Below are positions 22,210-33,347 of a stretch of 64,000 bases of DNA, in pieces. Both the position numbers and the translations under genes were made by a program. Position 1 is the stretch's first letter; the number at the start of each line of letters is the position of its first letter. The notes beneath the pieces were generated by a model that saw only the letters and a list, made by a program, of their open reading frames with translations, did no database searches and had not been told where the DNA came from. The stretch spans positions 1 through 64,000 of the forward strand of contig JALQPE010002970.1 of assembly GCA_030407315.1 (NCBI GenBank), in the 5' to 3' direction. This DNA comes from Asparagopsis taxiformis (taxonomy: Eukaryota > Rhodophyta > Florideophyceae > Bonnemaisoniales > Bonnemaisoniaceae).

Positions 22210-25200
22210 TCACCCCAGAGGCTTATACTGAGAACTTGAGGCTTCTAGTTCGGGAAATCCAAATGGAAGCTTTCCAGAGTAAAGTAATAGTTGCAAAGCT
22301 TGGGTGAGCGGACTATCGGGTTTGGTGCCTGGATCAGCTAAGTTGAGACGTCCAGGAACCCAACAAATTCGGTTAGCATTGCCAACCTCAAATTGGTAAC
22401 GAATGTAATTAACATCAGCACGAACAGATCGATCAATAGATTGCCGCTGAGTGGAGAGAGAGGTATATAAGTCCTTAGAGTCGAGGATAACAATGAGCTC
22501 AACGGATAGATCCAGTAATAACGAAAAAGTGCGCTTCAGCATGATACCTTCATCAATAGCCTCACCCGCAGCTAATATCTCACCTGCTGCAATAGAGCGA
22601 ACTGGTCGTTTAGATTTGTGCGAGGACTATGAGACTGTGTGGTAGAATGAACCTTCTTGAACAGAACCAATAAGCACTCCACACAATGTCGAAAGCTGCA
22701 CGCTTTCTGAGGGTTTACCTGCATCTGCAAAGACAAGAACCGAGATCGAGTATTCTTTTCCATCGCTTGGCCTTCCAAATGTGATAGTTGAACCGAGTCG
22801 CTGCAGTTCCTTCAGATTTGACCTTTGCTTAATCAGATCAGAAACAAGCAAATCGGGTAGACGTTGCTGGAGCCGACTGGAAACGGACGAACAAAAAGGC
22901 GATACAGTGGTGCCGAGCCAACCGAGAGAGCTGTTGATTGAGCAAAAAGTGTGTCGTTCGATTTGATTCATAGAGTCCGTGACTGCTTTGCGGCGGATGC
23001 GCGTTAGTGGCGCAGGTTCAATGTTGTGGAGCTTGTCATCCGCATTAATAGCACACGTGAAATCATCGTTCTGAACAATGTTAAAACCAAAGAATCTCAA
23101 TATGCCGGGACCATGAATCACAGTACCAAACTTGAAGCGATCATTAAAATCGGTGAGAACCCTTTCAACTGCATCTTTCTCGCCAGTAGCTAGAATGTCA
23201 TCAACAATCTTAGCCACAAGAACGCTTATCTTGCCGTCAACTTTGCGATAGAACAGCTGAGGAACGTCTATAAGACGTTCTAAACCTAAATTGAGGAGCA
23301 AATTGTCCGACTGAACTTGGTACTTTGAGTTAGCATTCACTAACCCGTAGGATGCAGCTAGTAAAAGCCATAAAAACCGAAAACGATCATCCGACTCTCT
23401 AGGCGGGATAACATAGACCTCGCGCGCAGCAGAACCTGTCTGCAAAAATGCTGACTTCACATCAGCACGCGAAATGCACCACCGTCGAATAGAAGCGACA
23501 GATATCAGTATGCGTACACCAACAGGGGCACACATCGAACAATCAGAGCGTAGCTCGTGTCGAAGACTGTCTTCATTACCGTGCGGGGCTATGCGCGCTT
23601 TGAGCTTGAGTGTTTGGTCCTCATCAATTTTGATCTGGTAAATCACATGAGATGAAATTATATTCGCATCACTTGGAACGGAAGAGCGCGGAACCACACG
23701 GACGGTACGCTTGAAGCTTTCCTCTTCCATAGAATAAGACTGCCGTAGAACATGCGAAGGAAAGCCTTGCGCTTGATGAGCTAGAAATACCTTATTGCCA
23801 AAGTGTTCAAGCATCGATTGCAAATCTTCCTGTACTGAGCTCTTGAGCTCAAAAGCCGCCGAGGCACTGATTATGCCTGAAGCCTGAGGGTTTCCAGAGA
23901 AGCGCCACGTTTCCTTATTTATATCTAGAGTTTCCTTGTCACCGTCGTCGTAGGTAATGTGATGGTTTGTACCATCAACATGAGTAATATGACCAGCATA
24001 GTACTGGTTATCCAGTGGCCAGAAAACCTCAATCTGATCACCCACGGCCGGTATGACAGGCGCTAAATCTTCGTCAGTATCACTTTCAGCTGGAGCTGTT
24101 TGCTTTTCTGAATCCACAGGATGAACATCTTTTGTGCTAGAATAGTCGTCAAGAGCGTTGGAAATTGCATCATCTAGCGTATCGATGCTTTGTTGAACCA
24201 TTGATGCAAAAGAATCTCCATCTAAAGCCTTTCTTACATCTTCAAACGCAGCTCTGATGATACGTCCAGCAGATCCAGGGACAGTCACAGTACCAGTAGT
24301 GCGATCAATGGACAGAACGGACCGAGGAGTCAGCCATTTGCCCCTCTTCTCCTTTTCACGCTTGATAAAGACTTCAACCAAATCGCCGACGGATACTTGC
24401 GTCTCAGAAGTCGCTTTAGACCGTAAAATTCGGGTAAGCTTGCGTTTGGCTTCAAGTTGAAGCTGGGCTTCAATTAGATCAGGATCAATTTCAACAACTT
24501 GAGATGAGATTGTAACAGGACGAGTAAAGCCTTTGGCCATTTCAAAGGCAGAAAGAATGTCAGAGCCGTAAAGATCGTTAGAGATACGTACCGCTTGCAT
24601 GGCAGCCATCTCAGGAGCTGTGGCGTTGTCTCCTGTCAATCGCAAAAATATACTGCGGATCACACCATGCTTCGACTCGAGAACATTCTTATTATGTCGT
24701 CGCGGTGGAATGGGCTTGAACTCAATATCCAGAGATGAGAAGTACTGTTTGCACTCTTCATGATTGAACGCAGCGTCACCAAGCACAGCAGTAGGTGGCC
24801 AGAACTGGCTAAGCCATCCAGATTCGAAAGCAAGAATAGCATCGTTCAATGAGGTACTAGGAACCAGAGAGCATGACGAGTAGCGGGAAACAGTATCCAT
24901 AATATGAAACAGACATAAATTTGCAAGATAGAAGTGGTCAGTGCATACCAGCTCATTGAAGGAGCGACTTAAAGAGCTTAGTGATACCTTGCGTGTAGCT
25001 TTGGGAAGGGCGGTATGGCGACATCCTGCACATTTTTCAACAATCTGTTTGAGGTGCCGTTCTACTACATCGTTCCAAAAATTGTTGCGAACGAGCAACA
25101 ACTTGATGTCTGAGTAAGGGGAGTGGCCGCAGACGTGTCTATGAACCTTGTCTATTGTGTGCTTCATTGCCTGCCATGAGCACTCTTCAATTGGTTTAGC

Positions 25201-25577
25201 AAGCATAGAACTGAGAACCACAGGCGGTGAGTCTCTGAGCAAAGACTCGGGGTTAAAAATACACAGAAAAGCATATCTCGGAATGTAAGAGTGCATGTCG
25301 TGATCGATCAGAGAAACAAATTCATATGTACCATCTTGCGCTGTGAATCTGATACAGTTTTGACCATCATGTAGAATGTCGGACCTGCGTGTCATATTGC
25401 GACCAACAATCCATTGCGAGGAGCCTTCTAAAACAAGGTGGCGAATCATTACATGTGAACCACCGTCTGACTGAACGCATAGAACAATAGAACCAAGTAT
25501 AGTGCTCTTCGAACTACTGTGCTGGCCAGAGCCATACTGCCATTGAGAATAGCCTTCAAGACTGGAAGGAATAGGAT
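22210..25577 (-). CDS. pol: copia pol (protease end, integrase, Tudor-like, RT, RNase H) with one in-frame TAG
   Basis: The frame is open from the gag stop (25578) in the -1 frame; the first ATG is at 25449. From that ATG: integrase zinc site HRHVCGH...CAGC (about 100-146), integrase D, D and E in CTDHFY, VLGDAAF and NVLESKHG (about 168-256), a Tudor-like stretch GDQIEVFWPLDNQYYAGHI to YDDGDKETLD (about 468-515), RT with ADVKSAFLQT and IVDDILATGE (about 661 and 748), and RNase H with VFADAGKPS and, beyond the stop, ILDSKDLYTS and WVPGRLNLADPGTK. The TAG at 22627-22629 interrupts RNase H; the frame then continues without shift to 22210. It could be a new null mutation, a read-through stop or an error. 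Confidence 0.88.
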
Positions 25578-26660
25578 CTAGTCTCCCATGCCACTCTTGA
25601 ATGGTATTTGAAGTATTTGAAGTTCACGATATCCAATAGCAGAATATGGTGCTCCGTCGTCGAGAAGAGCTCCATGCGATAAATCTGTCGTATCAATTTC
25701 TTCGTCCCTAGAATCATTAAGAGCTAGATTGGACATGTTGAACTTGATAGTCTTTTTCTCAGATCCATGTCCTGATTTTGCATTATGGCCTGCCGGTAGA
25801 TCTGTTGACTTGACAGTGGGCGGAAGAGAACCATCTGTATTGTGTTCGGACGCCCAATGTCCAAACTTCCCACAAGCGTTGCACTTAGATTTTGCCTTTA
25901 AATCAGCAAGCTCCGAAGGAGAGAGCTTCTTCTTACGATTTTTCCGACGTCTAGAAGGATCATCATTTGTTCTTGCCAACATGCCTGAAAGCGACTTAGG
26001 TGTTGTTCCTGACATGTGGTTGTCACACTGACGAACAACAGCTGCAACAGACTCATACTTAATAGCGTTGAGAAACGCATTCTTACCAGAGGTACGAGTA
26101 AGAGCGGAGGAATCAGCTGAACTAACAGCAGCTGTCATGACACCTAGGTGTTGGGAAGGATCGATATTGGCATTGTGGATCAGAGACCAAGCCGCCAATG
26201 TTGCTGGGATTGAGACAGCAGTTCCATTGGAATTCAGTTTTGTGAGAGCAGCACTAAAGCGATCTTCGTAGTTAGCATATGTCTCATTAGGGCTTCTGCG
26301 AATGCTGAGCAACTTGACATAATCTGAAAAAGCGGCATTGCCAACTGAGAGAGCATCCATTTTGTACACAGCATCAATAATTGCATTAACTCCTTCATCA
26401 GAGCAGAGAATGGAATCATCAAGAGCATCGCCTCTTATCTTAGCCCTTCCATAGAGCTGTGACTGTAAAATCATACCACGAGAAGCCTTCATAATTTTGT
26501 TGCCATTCGAGTCTGGTAGAGAATCATGAAAGGCACACCAACGTTTGACAGCATTGGCATATGCTTCTTGGTCACCGACACCATCAGTCCAAGGAGCATT
26601 GCGAGGATCCCACGAAAATCTTGGTCGAGACGGTAGAGCATTGGCCGAATCTGGGCCCAT
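25578..26660 (-). CDS. gag: copia gag with start of the protease
   Basis: The ATG at 26660 lies only 3 bases beyond the 5' LTR and starts MGPDSANALPSRPRFSWDP; an in-frame extension into the LTR lacks support. The capsid-like region is helical, a basic stretch (RRRKNRKKKLSP) precedes a zinc knuckle CNACGKFGHWASEH, which is CCHH rather than CCHC. Near the end is a protease active-site signature, LLDDGAPYSAIG (DDGA in place of D(S/T)GA), and the frame closes at 25578 within the protease. The remainder of protease reads on in the pol frame, so a -1 shift would join them. Length is 360 residues. Confidence 0.88.
   Translation of the reverse strand: MGPDSANALPSRPRFSWDPRNAPWTDGVGDQEAYANAVKRWCAFHDSLPDSNGNKIMKASRGMILQSQLYGRAKIRGDALDDSILCSDEGVNAIIDAVYKMDALSVGNAAFSDYVKLLSIRRSPNETYANYEDRFSAALTKLNSNGTAVSIPATLAAWSLIHNANIDPSQHLGVMTAAVSSADSSALTRTSGKNAFLNAIKYESVAAVVRQCDNHMSGTTPKSLSGMLARTNDDPSRRRKNRKKKLSPSELADLKAKSKCNACGKFGHWASEHNTDGSLPPTVKSTDLPAGHNAKSGHGSEKKTIKFNMSNLALNDSRDEEIDTTDLSHGALLDDGAPYSAIGYRELQILQIPFKSGMGD
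26647..26659 (-). other. candidate primer binding site overlapping the gag start
   Basis: The minus strand after the 5' LTR reads GTTA and then TGGGCCCAGATTC. Its complement ends in CCA as a tRNA 3' end must, but I cannot name the tRNA. It overlaps codons 1-5 of gag. Confidence 0.35.
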
Positions 26661-26663
26661 AAC

Positions 26664-27075
26664 TATGAAAAGTTGGGATTCTGTGGGTGACGGTAGAATC
26701 CACAGAGTGAATCGTAGAGCGTAGAGCAAAAGAACTTCGAGTAGAGAACAAAGAACATGTATTCAAGAGGTGTATACAGTAGTAGTCCGTAGAATGGCAG
26801 AACAATGATCTGGAGAACAAAGAGCTGAGAAAACTTGTGCTTGTCTATATTATCATGATGTGAGCAGAGGCGAGGGCTTATATACTTAGCCGACGAACGG
26901 AAGGCCGCAAGAATCATAGGTGACTAGACCACCCAACAACGTGATTCAGTCTAATTGTGCAACCTACGATATGGGCAACACTGGCCCGAGCATAGTTGTC
27001 GAGATCACTTAAAACAGCCACCTAGCCGGTAAGGCGTGAGCATAGCAGTCCGATACTAACTGATTGATTTCCATA
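26664..27075 (-). repeat. 5' LTR of the copia element
   Basis: 412 bp, matching 21772-22183 with no difference that I can find. It carries the element's promoter. Confidence 0.93.
26877..26884 (-). promoter_or_regulatory. TATA box in the copia 5' LTR
   Basis: The minus strand reads TATATAAG, a good TATA element about 210 bases before the LTR inner end. The identical motif exists in the 3' LTR. Confidence 0.6.
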
Positions 27076-28231
27076 CACCCCGTCTGTACCGAGGGCTGTT
27101 GACTTCCATCACTTGCTCCTCGCATCCAACTTGTTCACAGTATCTCCTCATCATCATTGCAGACCCCTTGTAGTAGACCATATGTCCTGGTGTAGCACAG
27201 CTTCCAAATTTGTCACATAGAACGCGGCTGATGGCGTGTTCCTCGTACACCAGTTGTGTTTTGTCCAAATGAGATAGTGCTTGGGCGTCAATGCACGGAG
27301 GTGGTGGTGGAGGTGGTGGTGTTGGTCTCGTAATTTGTGTTACAATAGGTTTGACAGATCTTGACGCGCTTCTAGATGGCGATGGTGATGGACTACTGTC
27401 TCCATCCACCAATGGTGATGATACCGGTGAAGAAGACGGCTGTGATCCATCTGTATCACAATCGATAGGAGTAACAGGACCAATTTCGCTTGAAATGCAA
27501 CCCACCGAGTCACCTATCTGAGAACAAATATCTCCTTCAAGACATTCCAGATCACTGCATGAACAAGTGACATCGGTAATCCGAAAAGGGAAACATACGC
27601 ATCCTGCTGGACTTGAGCAAGCCATTGGCTGATCCCCGGAAATTTCGATGCATTCTCGATCACCAGCGCAATCATCATCTTCTGTGCAAGCACCACCCGT
27701 GAACGAGCCTTCCTCACAGACTAGAGGCGTGAAACCAAAGACCCCATTCGCAACGCATGCAGAAATCCCGGTATCACTCTCAGAACAAATATCTCCATCG
27801 AGGCATTCTGGATCATCACAGCTACAAAACACGTTAGACTGTTTCACGGGAAAGCAAACACAAGGCGCCGCGCCATCACAATTGATCGCTGAATTTTTTT
27901 CTAGTTGGATACATTCACGCTCCCCGGAACAATCCGAATCCATTGTGCACTGACGGCCGGAGAATCCATCTGACTGTCGATTGACAGTGATGAGATTTGC
28001 ATTGAAAGGAGGGACATTATGAAGCTTCTGTATGTTCTCCAGCAGTTTTGCGAAGTGTTTCTCGGAAGTTTTCTGTGTTTTCTCGTGAAGATGTCGTTGC
28101 ACTAATGCAAACCTGGTTGCTTTGGAAGCTTTGAGAATTTTTTCAGTACCAACAGCACATGAAGTCGACGAAAATACTATGACTAGTAGAGTCAGGTAGA
28201 CTGCACCAGTTTTTGAAAGCATCAAGGCCAT
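27076..28231 (-). pseudogene. gene 2, 5' part: signal peptide, two 12-Cys repeats, start of C-terminal domain
   Basis: The ATG at 28231 is preferred because it begins a signal peptide (MALMLSKTGAVYLTLLVIVF); the frame is open further upstream but without one. Repeat 1 runs from GFSGRQC to PLVC, repeat 2 from SFTGGAC to PIDC, each with 12 cysteines. A Ser/Pro linker with PPPPPPPP follows, then the C-terminal domain from CIDAQALSHL to MEVNSPRYRRGV, where the copia LTR interrupts it. The last 36 residues lie at 21657-21766. Restored length would be 421 residues. Compared with gene 1 it has one more repeat; with gene 4 one fewer. Secreted by prediction, function unknown. Confidence 0.9.
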
Positions 28232-28349
28232 ACTTGGTTCTGTGTCGTACTGGTACATCAAACGAATGAAGTGACCAGGCTTGAGAACGCGAGGAACCAA
28301 GACACAGGAGTCAAAGTTTGATAGGACATGGCACTGCGGGATGGGCAAT

Positions 28350-29201
28350 GATCAAAAAACTTGGCATGTGATTAAAAACATCCAGTTGATGGATGATTGT
28401 ATTCTACTCGGTGTCAATGGATGGAACGAAAAGCAGTGGAATCCGACGGCAGCAAAAATAGCGTGCGTTTGACCGAGTTGTGCGACACGACTAGGCATTG
28501 AGCATTATCGCTCGGTTTTCATTCGAACAATCGCGCATTGCCATGTGTCCCTTTGATTGCGTGCGCAGAAGAAATTTACCTCCCCGTCATAATAGGGTAT
28601 GCACTTGTACTTGAGAAAAGGCGATGGGTCACGCTACCAACGAATGGGATGTTGGAAAGCGATTCCTTAAATATCTTGACAACATCTGTATTCGTGAATA
28701 ATAGGCCAATTGGAAGAGCCTAAACGTTTTCGAAGTGCATTAATTGCTGTAAATTTAACAGAGCTCGCTGCCAAGTTGTATCCAACATGTGCTCCATATA
28801 TCCGCGCGTTGTCGCATGAGCCAGGGGTTTTATTTTCGAGTGACGTCATACACATTGATCATAGAAAGAATTTGTGTGAGAGAAGCAATTTCCCCATAGA
28901 TTCCACGCGTGTACAACTGTCACGGCCCCGGACGTTGCTCTACTCTTTACACTGTAACTGTCAGAACTCTCATTAGGAATGGGACAGTCTGTCCCCATCC
29001 GAGATCACCATGTGGATGCGATTTTTTCCAAGTTTTTCTACGGTAGCCAATGTATACGGCGGATGGGCAGTTTCATCTACGAGCAGTGTCAGTAGCAGTG
29101 TATCTTTACATTGGGATCTTGTTTGCTTCTTCGTCTGTAGCAGTTTGCGATTTCTACCGATCGACTTTGCAAGGTTGCGTTTTCGGCCTAGAGTAAATTT
29201 C
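28350..29201. other. intergenic upstream of gene 2
   Basis: Short frames only; no recognised gene, repeat or RNA. Confidence 0.4.
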
Positions 29202-29240
29202 ACCTCCATAGCTCAGTTGGCTAGAGCCCTGCTGGGGGTA
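29202..29240 (+). pseudogene. collapsed tRNA-Ile relic
   Basis: An acceptor 5' strand (ACCTCCA), TA, and a full D arm (GCTCAGTTGGCTAGAGC) are followed at once by CCTGC and TGGGGGTA, the 3' half of the T stem and the acceptor 3' strand. The anticodon arm, variable loop and first part of the T arm are missing. The join falls at GAGC, which occurs in both the D arm and the T loop of the intact gene at 47465-47538. The acceptor still pairs fully. Confidence 0.8.
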
Positions 29241-29805
29241 GGGTGTGATCGTGAGTCGATGTCATCCGTCCTAAGAATCTACGCAAAATTTTTACCTTGC
29301 CGTTCGCGAGAACGCCTGTTGTAGAGCCGGCTCCAGCGCTTGACCTAGCCAGTGACAAAATCATCTATCGTCGCCTGCTAGATCGCAGCGGCGGCAACAG
29401 TCGTCACTCCCTGTACCGTAGGTTGACGTCAAGCCTAAATTTTTGTCACCGTTGCCGGCCGATTGATCATTTCGACAAGAAATTTCACTCAGTGTCGCAA
29501 CCATGGTGTGCGCATGATTCAATGGTGTATGGATTTGCGTCAGAGCTTGTTTCTACTCACAGATCCCGTCTAAAATATGTACTTTTTGCTCCTCGTGCAA
29601 CGCTATGCGAAAAACGATAATATCAAAACCTAGGCGCATGTAACAAGCGTTTGGTGATAAGGTGGTGTTGAGTGGAAAGGAGAATGAAAGGTTTTCTTCA
29701 GTCTTCGGTTCATTATACATAAGTCAAGCTATACAGTCCAACTCTGCGACCTACTGTATACTACAAGATCCACTGTTACATTCCACTTGACGCAATAATA
29801 TACAG
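29241..29805. other. intergenic, nothing recognised
   Basis: No convincing coding frame or repeat. Confidence 0.4.
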
Positions 29806-30254
29806 TTAACATCTCACACACTACTGCCTTGGCACCACAACTTGATATTGATATCAAAAGTAATAAGGGACCGAAGATGAGAAGAACGCAGTTTTTACTG
29901 CAGGGCTGGCTGAAAATTATCCAGACTCAACCCAGGGGTAGGAGTACTGTAGTCCTTCAGGTAAGTTAACCTGCCAATGCGAATAGAAAAACCGAGTTGC
30001 AGAACAATATCTGAGGAGCGATTTGGAACGCAGTTGCGTTCGTGCGATGGGCTTTGTATCTTCGCCAAGACAAACCCGTGCCAGTGATCTGCTGGGTAAT
30101 GAAGCATGGGGTGGCGCACACGTTTTCACATACGTTCACCGTCGCCCCAGCCGCATGCGGATGCGTTTTGATTGCATCCGACTTGACTATATTAAATTTA
30201 GTTTCGTTCTAAAAAAATTTAATAATCTAGGCTGCATACTGTATCGGAAAGCGT
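29806..30254. repeat. spacer repeat R, copy 2, left part
   Basis: Matches 20719-21239; it ends with GGAAAGCGT at 30246-30254, the left target duplication of the Mutator-like element. The repeat resumes at 39239. Confidence 0.85.
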
Positions 30255-31325
30255 GGGGAGCGAACAATTTACCCACGGTGGAACGGGTATACTGTAGGCC
30301 TCTCTCAATCTTTCACCCCTCTTTGTCAGCCAATCACCTTCCTTCGCCCCCCAAAAATGCCTCGGCCAATAGTTTTGCTTCGTCCCCCATTTGACAGAGC
30401 TTGTCGCACTCTTATTTGTTGTTCCCAAAATATGTCGAAAAAACTGCTCAGGTGCCATGCGCTCAAATAGCCTCGTTTCGTGGGCCTCCGCTCCGTTAGG
30501 CTCCCGCTCTTTTTCCGTGAAAGCTCTCCGTGACCAACCTCCATTTTCCGCCTCACCCTTTTCCCAAAAACTGAAAACCCATTTTCTACTTTCTCCCCTC
30601 CGAAACTTTCCAGTTTTTCACCATCTCAAAAACTGTGGAAAACATTCACCGCCGCTATGCTCTGACAGATCATCACATCCACGCGGTCCGTATTCCGTGG
30701 ACCCGCCACGCCTGCGGGTCACATTACCAGCGCGGCACACCCAACTGGTGTCGTCATCACCCCTTTCTCCAAATTCCATCAAGCACCCATGACGTTAGTG
30801 TCTACCACACTGACACACACTGCATTTTCTCCCGACGCACCGTTCGATTTTCAAACAGATCTCCCGGTTCAGACGCACGAAAGCACGTTTATATCTTCAC
30901 AGCCGTATACCGTCGATCCATTTTGGCGCTTCACGAAGCTGTCACCACTTTCCGCGCGGCACTGAAACATCTGCTGATAACGGAGTGATCCTCCGACCAC
31001 CCGCTCTATAAATACTCCATTTATCTTTTCTCCCGATACATTCCTAGCTTTTATACTACTGACGCTTTTACACAGCGAAGCTACTATCAGGAAGCTACTA
31101 TCAGAGTCAAACAGGTGAGGCGGAAATCTATGAAAATTAATTCCAACGCGCGCACTGGAAGAGAAACAGGGAGCCCCGCAAATAGCATTCAGGAAAAGTA
31201 AGTGACCTGAACGTTCTTCTTCAATACGATGACAAACATGCGAAATAGAACAAACATCATGAACTGACAGAAGCTGATTTTGGGCCGAGAAACAGAAGAA
31301 CTTCGTACAGCATCTCACTGTAATT
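30255..31325. repeat. left long terminal inverted repeat of the MULE
   Basis: About 1071 bp, inverse of 38159-39229; one visible difference changes a Lys codon to Thr in a shadow frame. Small ORFs inside are mirrored in both arms and are not considered genes. Confidence 0.92.
31007..31014 (+). promoter_or_regulatory. TATA box in the left MULE arm
   Basis: TATAAATA after CCGCTC, directed into the element. It is the mirror of the motif at 38470-38477. No gene is found on the plus strand behind it. Confidence 0.5.
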
Positions 31326-32477
31326 TCCACGCATTTGAAGGGAGAAGCAGAGAGAAGAATAATAATCAAGCAACATCAGAGCATCTGTCTGCCATATATA
31401 TCTATTTGCACTCAATCGATGAGTTGGAAAGGCATTAAGAGTCCAGTTCAAGTTCCAATCAAATATAATGGATTCATCCAGGAATTGTCTCTGGAAACTG
31501 CTACACAAGTTTGGAGAATGCCCTCTAGGGCTTGGAAGTGTATACAGAAACTTATTCCCGATAAAATATCTGGAACTATCTTGTTCTGGGAGAAGTTCTG
31601 GGGATGTAGAAGGAACCACGAAAACGTACTATTCTTTCCTTTTACTTTTCAATTTCCCAGCGAATGTGTTTCTGAAAGTTGTCAGTGGAGCACGTTAGGG
31701 TTCTCAATGGATTGAATGAACCCAAACGATGTGCATGAAAGTTGTAATCTTCGTATATCAAGAAATATGAGCAGTGCTTCATGATATTTTTCAAATAACA
31801 TTGCTACAATGGAGAATCTACAAGGTGTCATGTGACAAATAGGCGGACAGAGGGATACTATTCATGGCCGCCCATGGCGTATAAGATGGGCGATCAATTC
31901 AAATGGAAGAGAGGAAAACATGTGAAGTGGATCTTGATGAAGAATTCTGTACTTCGGTGACTTCAATTTCCCTCGTATGTATTTGCGAAGAAATTGAAAA
32001 TGATAAGAGGTTATGGATCTCGTTCGACGAGGCGATTAAACTCTTTGTTTTACAGTTTTTCTCGTATAGGCTAGACGAAACAATGCTCTGAATTTTTCTT
32101 ACATTGATTCTATTCATCCCTTACCTGCTTAAGTTTTGAGGTGTTCAGAACCAGAATTGGGTTTTCCATGAACCTGAGTCAATAAACTGGAGTTGGAGAT
32201 CTAGGTTATGAAACGTGCTGGGAGGAAATCTACCATGAAATTCTTTCGGCAGTTTGATGTTTCGAATCTACTTGTCGACATGCATCAAAGTGTAGAACGT
32301 TGCCAATTTGATCTGGATATAGAAGAGAGACACAATGTATGGTATTCAGTCGTTTTTAATTGAATGGTGAACTTGGTACTTCAGGACGCAGCAGGGGGCT
32401 TTATCCGACGCAACATGTTGAGTTCGCTGAAAAACGTAAAACAGGAGCAACTCTATGATTTTTTCAGCTAGTAGAGC
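31326..32477. other. MULE interior downstream of the gene
   Basis: AT-rich sequence between the left arm and the 3' end of the transposase gene; no recognised gene. Confidence 0.45.
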
Positions 32478-33347
32478 CTACGGTTCGTTTCTATCCACAA
32501 CATTAACAGCCATGCTGATAGCGTCCGCCGTGGATAGGTTCCTACGAAAGGAGTTATTAGATCGTGCGTTTGTTGTATTCCCCTCACCTCCCATCGAACC
32601 TGCAGGTGGAACATTGTTACCATCTGATTTCCGGCCCCGCCTTTCATAAAATCCTCTCTTCCGTCGAGTTGAGCCTCTATTTCTAGGCCTCCGAACCGCT
32701 GGATTTTGAATGTTTCGATTTAAAATCATATTATCCGCATCACTTTGAATTGTTGATAGAGCTGCTGTTTGGTAGCTGTTTCCGAGAGGACGATCCAATG
32801 CAACTCCTGCCGTAGGATCATCACCACGGGAGACGTTGGCCAGTACCGTTGCCAGTAGCGAACCAAAAGAGTGTCTCATATGAGGCCCACGCGTCTCAAG
32901 ACATCGAAAGATCTGATCGAAAATAGCTTTTTGGTTACTGTACTGAACTCGCATTCTCAGAAAGGTGTCCGCATCGAAACCCTGCCCCAACCTCATTCTA
33001 GGAATTTCAGTACTGTCGGGAGTGTTTTGTAAGCTTGGGTATGTGCTTTTTTGCACTGGATTGGTAAACGAAGGATCTCCAGCCTGAGTAGCGGCTGAAT
33101 CGAATCGCGTTTGGATGTATTCATCCCTCCATTGTCGCCTATCACGCTTCCAATATACATGGAATACGTCAGAAAGTTGGATGCAGCCACGATCATCAAA
33201 AAATGATTTGAGAGCACTGTTTGTTCGTATGCATGTCGGAAGTTGGACGATGACCCTAGTCAAATGGCTGCATGGAATACCAGAAGTAAGTTGAAACGGA
33301 CAAGAGCACGAAAAGCATAATTTGCCGCTGTCTGCCTCATTCCACAA
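32478..33347 (-). CDS. MULE transposase C-terminal part: SWIM zinc finger and basic tail
   Basis: This open frame continues the main MULE ORF one frame over. It starts LWNEADSGKLCFSCSCPFQL and then TSGIPCSHLTRV, a SWIM-type CxC...CxH finger that normally lies just C-terminal to the MULE catalytic domain. A long tail follows, ending with a basic stretch (RRPRNRGSTRRKRGFYERRG) that could act in nuclear import. One added base near 33350-33360 would join it to the ORF at 33260-38005, giving 1843 codons overall, so I read it as part of the same protein. It is not an independent gene, as it lacks an ATG at its start. Confidence 0.8.
   Translation of the reverse strand: MWNEADSGKLCFSCSCPFQLTSGIPCSHLTRVIVQLPTCIRTNSALKSFFDDRGCIQLSDVFHVYWKRDRRQWRDEYIQTRFDSAATQAGDPSFTNPVQKSTYPSLQNTPDSTEIPRMRLGQGFDADTFLRMRVQYSNQKAIFDQIFRCLETRGPHMRHSFGSLLATVLANVSRGDDPTAGVALDRPLGNSYQTAALSTIQSDADNMILNRNIQNPAVRRPRNRGSTRRKRGFYERRGRKSDGNNVPPAGSMGGEGNTTNARSNNSFRRNLSTADAISMAVNVVDRNEP

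Larger units (their letters stand above)
21772..27075 (-). mobile_element. complete Ty1/copia LTR retrotransposon inserted in gene 2
   Basis: The element is 5304 bp, with LTRs at 21772-22183 and 26664-27075, each 412 bp and identical as far as I can read. A 5-bp target duplication CACCC lies at 21767-21771 and 27076-27080. It runs on the minus strand in the order gag, protease, integrase, Tudor-like segment, reverse transcriptase, RNase H; integrase before RT defines copia. A purine tract (22184-22199) precedes the 3' LTR. Equal LTRs point to a young insertion, although pol carries one in-frame stop. Confidence 0.95.

Noticed and set aside
29202..29240. Permuted or intron-split tRNA, as known in some red algae
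   Set aside because: No anticodon arm or T-arm 5' half is found on either side; the GAGC junction explains it as a deletion.
30391..30988. ORFs of 133 and 117 residues in the MULE arm (mirrored at 38496-39093)
   Set aside because: Present in both arms only because the arms are copies; no motif, overlapping frames, and promoter or leader position.
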